This document shows positions 6,199 to 7,119 of a DNA stretch of 7,119 nt, one piece after another. Source of the DNA: Halanaerobium sp. Lineage in GTDB: Bacteria; Bacillota; Halanaerobiia; Halanaerobiales; Halanaerobiaceae. The notes under the pieces are model-generated. The model saw nothing but the letters and a program-made list of their open reading frames with translations. It ran no database searches and was not told where the DNA came from. A program made the position numbers and the translations under genes. Each line of letters opens with the position of its first letter. Positions within the stretch are counted from its first letter, which is position 1. The stretch is taken from positions 1 through 7,119 of the forward strand of contig QBLP01000086.1 in assembly GCA_003070825.1 (NCBI GenBank), written 5' to 3'.

Positions 6199-7101
6199 AT
6201 GAAAAAAATTACTGATAAACTTGATTTAGTTTTAGATGCTGGAGCTCAAATTGCAGAAGGCCCTTTCTGGGATCAGGATAAACAGTTATTATATTGGATA
6301 GATATTTTAAAAAAGACAATAAATATCTATGATCCTGCAGCTGCTAAAAATAAAATTATTCAGCTGGATAAGATGATAGGTGCTCTTATTCCTACCACTG
6401 AGCCAGGGGAATTGCTGACAGCTCTGGAAGATGGTCTTTACATAATTGATTTGGAAACTTTGGAAAAGCAGTTTTTAGTTAATCCAGAATCAAATACTGA
6501 AGAGACCAGATTTAATGATGGAAAATGTGATCCAGATGGACGCTTCTGGGTAGGGACGATGGATTTAGAAGAAGATAAACCTATCGGCTCCTTATACTGC
6601 TTGAATCAGAATTTAACCTTAGAAGAGAAAGCTAAAGACATAAAAATTTCTAATGGTCTGGCCTGGAGCCTGGATAATAGGACAATGTATTATATAGATT
6701 CTCCGACCAAAAAAGTTGTTGCCTTTGATTATAATTTAGAGACTGGTGAAATTTCAAATAAAAGGGAAATAATTAAAGTTGCTGAAGGAAAAGGAGTGCC
6801 TGATGGAATGACAATTGATAATCAGGGTAAGCTCTGGATCGCTCACTTTGGGGGAGCTCAAGTTTCAAGGTGGGATCCGGAAACTGGAGAAAAAATAGAC
6901 AGAGTTGATTTACCGGTCTCAAATGTTACTTCCTGCAGCTTTGGCGGTAGAAATTTAGATGAATTATATATCACTACAGCCAGTGTTGGACTTAGCGAGC
7001 AGGAAAAGAGAGAGCAGCCGCTGGCGGGTGGAATTTTTAAGTATCAGGCCGGAGTAAAGGGTTTAAGAGCTGATCGTTTTAAAATAAAAAATAAAAATTA
7101 A
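6199..7101 (+). CDS. SMP-30/gluconolactonase/LRE family lactonase
   Basis: This predicted six-bladed beta-propeller metal-dependent hydrolase opens sugar lactones (gluconolactone type) to the free aldonic acid. It has 300 residues from ATG 6199, the family's usual length, with no signal peptide, so it is cytoplasmic. Family residues are in place: metal-ligand Glu20 in AEGPFWD; substrate-loop RFNDGKCDPDGRFWVGTMD (104-122) with R104 and N106; metal-ligand Asn152 in SNGLAWS; YYIDSPTKKVVAFDY (164-178); and metal-ligand/catalytic Asp202 in GVPDGMTID, followed by GKLWIAHFGG. The C-terminus has the conserved ELYITTAS (255-262) and QPLAGGIFKYQAGVKGL (273-289), so the gene is complete. It lies 15 nt after the Fe-ADH gene, in the same probable operon. 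In sugar oxidation pathways this enzyme acts just after an aldose dehydrogenase. Whether the neighbouring Fe-ADH plays that role is inference. Some family members act on other lactones or as esterases, so the exact substrate is open. Only 18 bases follow, with no terminator visible. Confidence 0.92.
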   Translation: MKKITDKLDLVLDAGAQIAEGPFWDQDKQLLYWIDILKKTINIYDPAAAKNKIIQLDKMIGALIPTTEPGELLTALEDGLYIIDLETLEKQFLVNPESNTEETRFNDGKCDPDGRFWVGTMDLEEDKPIGSLYCLNQNLTLEEKAKDIKISNGLAWSLDNRTMYYIDSPTKKVVAFDYNLETGEISNKREIIKVAEGKGVPDGMTIDNQGKLWIAHFGGAQVSRWDPETGEKIDRVDLPVSNVTSCSFGGRNLDELYITTASVGLSEQEKREQPLAGGIFKYQAGVKGLRADRFKIKNKN

Positions 7102-7119
7102 AGCTAAAATATCTCAAAG

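Overview
This is an AT-rich window in which every convincing gene lies on the + strand. Spacing is tight and Shine-Dalgarno (SD) sequences are strong and GGAGG-like. Base composition, SD strength and protein style suggest a low-GC anaerobic Firmicute. A Halanaerobium-like (Halanaerobiales) host is my best guess, from general resemblance only and not from any search.

Layout. (1) Bases 1-612 are the 3' end of a signalling gene that starts upstream. They hold the tail of one receiver (REC) domain and then a complete second REC domain, as at the C-terminus of a hybrid histidine kinase. (2) Bases 629-1996 encode a full-length MATE-family multidrug/cation antiporter, only 16 nt downstream. (3) Bases 2092-3012 and 3002-3769 encode an overlapping ABC-2 export pair, ATPase then permease. 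The ATPase probably starts at a GTG (2092) behind a strong SD. The permease start is ambiguous. (4) Bases 3763-3870 hold a start-less scrap that reads as the last ~33 residues of a DnaJ J-domain, apparently a gene remnant butted against the permease stop codon. (5) Bases 3892-7101 hold three oxidation/hydrolysis genes: a D-isomer-specific 2-hydroxyacid dehydrogenase, an iron-dependent-type alcohol dehydrogenase, and an SMP-30/gluconolactonase-family lactonase.

How they may work together. The first half is a sensing/export neighbourhood. The REC protein and MATE pump are close enough to share a transcript, and the ABC pair forms one exporter. The second half looks like a small carbohydrate or sugar-acid module. 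A lactonase would open an aldonolactone, and the two dehydrogenases would interconvert alcohol/carbonyl and 2-hydroxy/2-keto acids. The substrate cannot be told from the sequence. The J-domain scrap lies on the boundary between the halves and suggests a past deletion or rearrangement there.

I found no tRNA, rRNA, CRISPR array, insertion sequence, convincing rho-independent terminator or confident promoter. No gene-free stretch exceeds about 120 bases. Most of the window is ordinary. The J-domain remnant, the permease start and the redox trio are the points worth following up.
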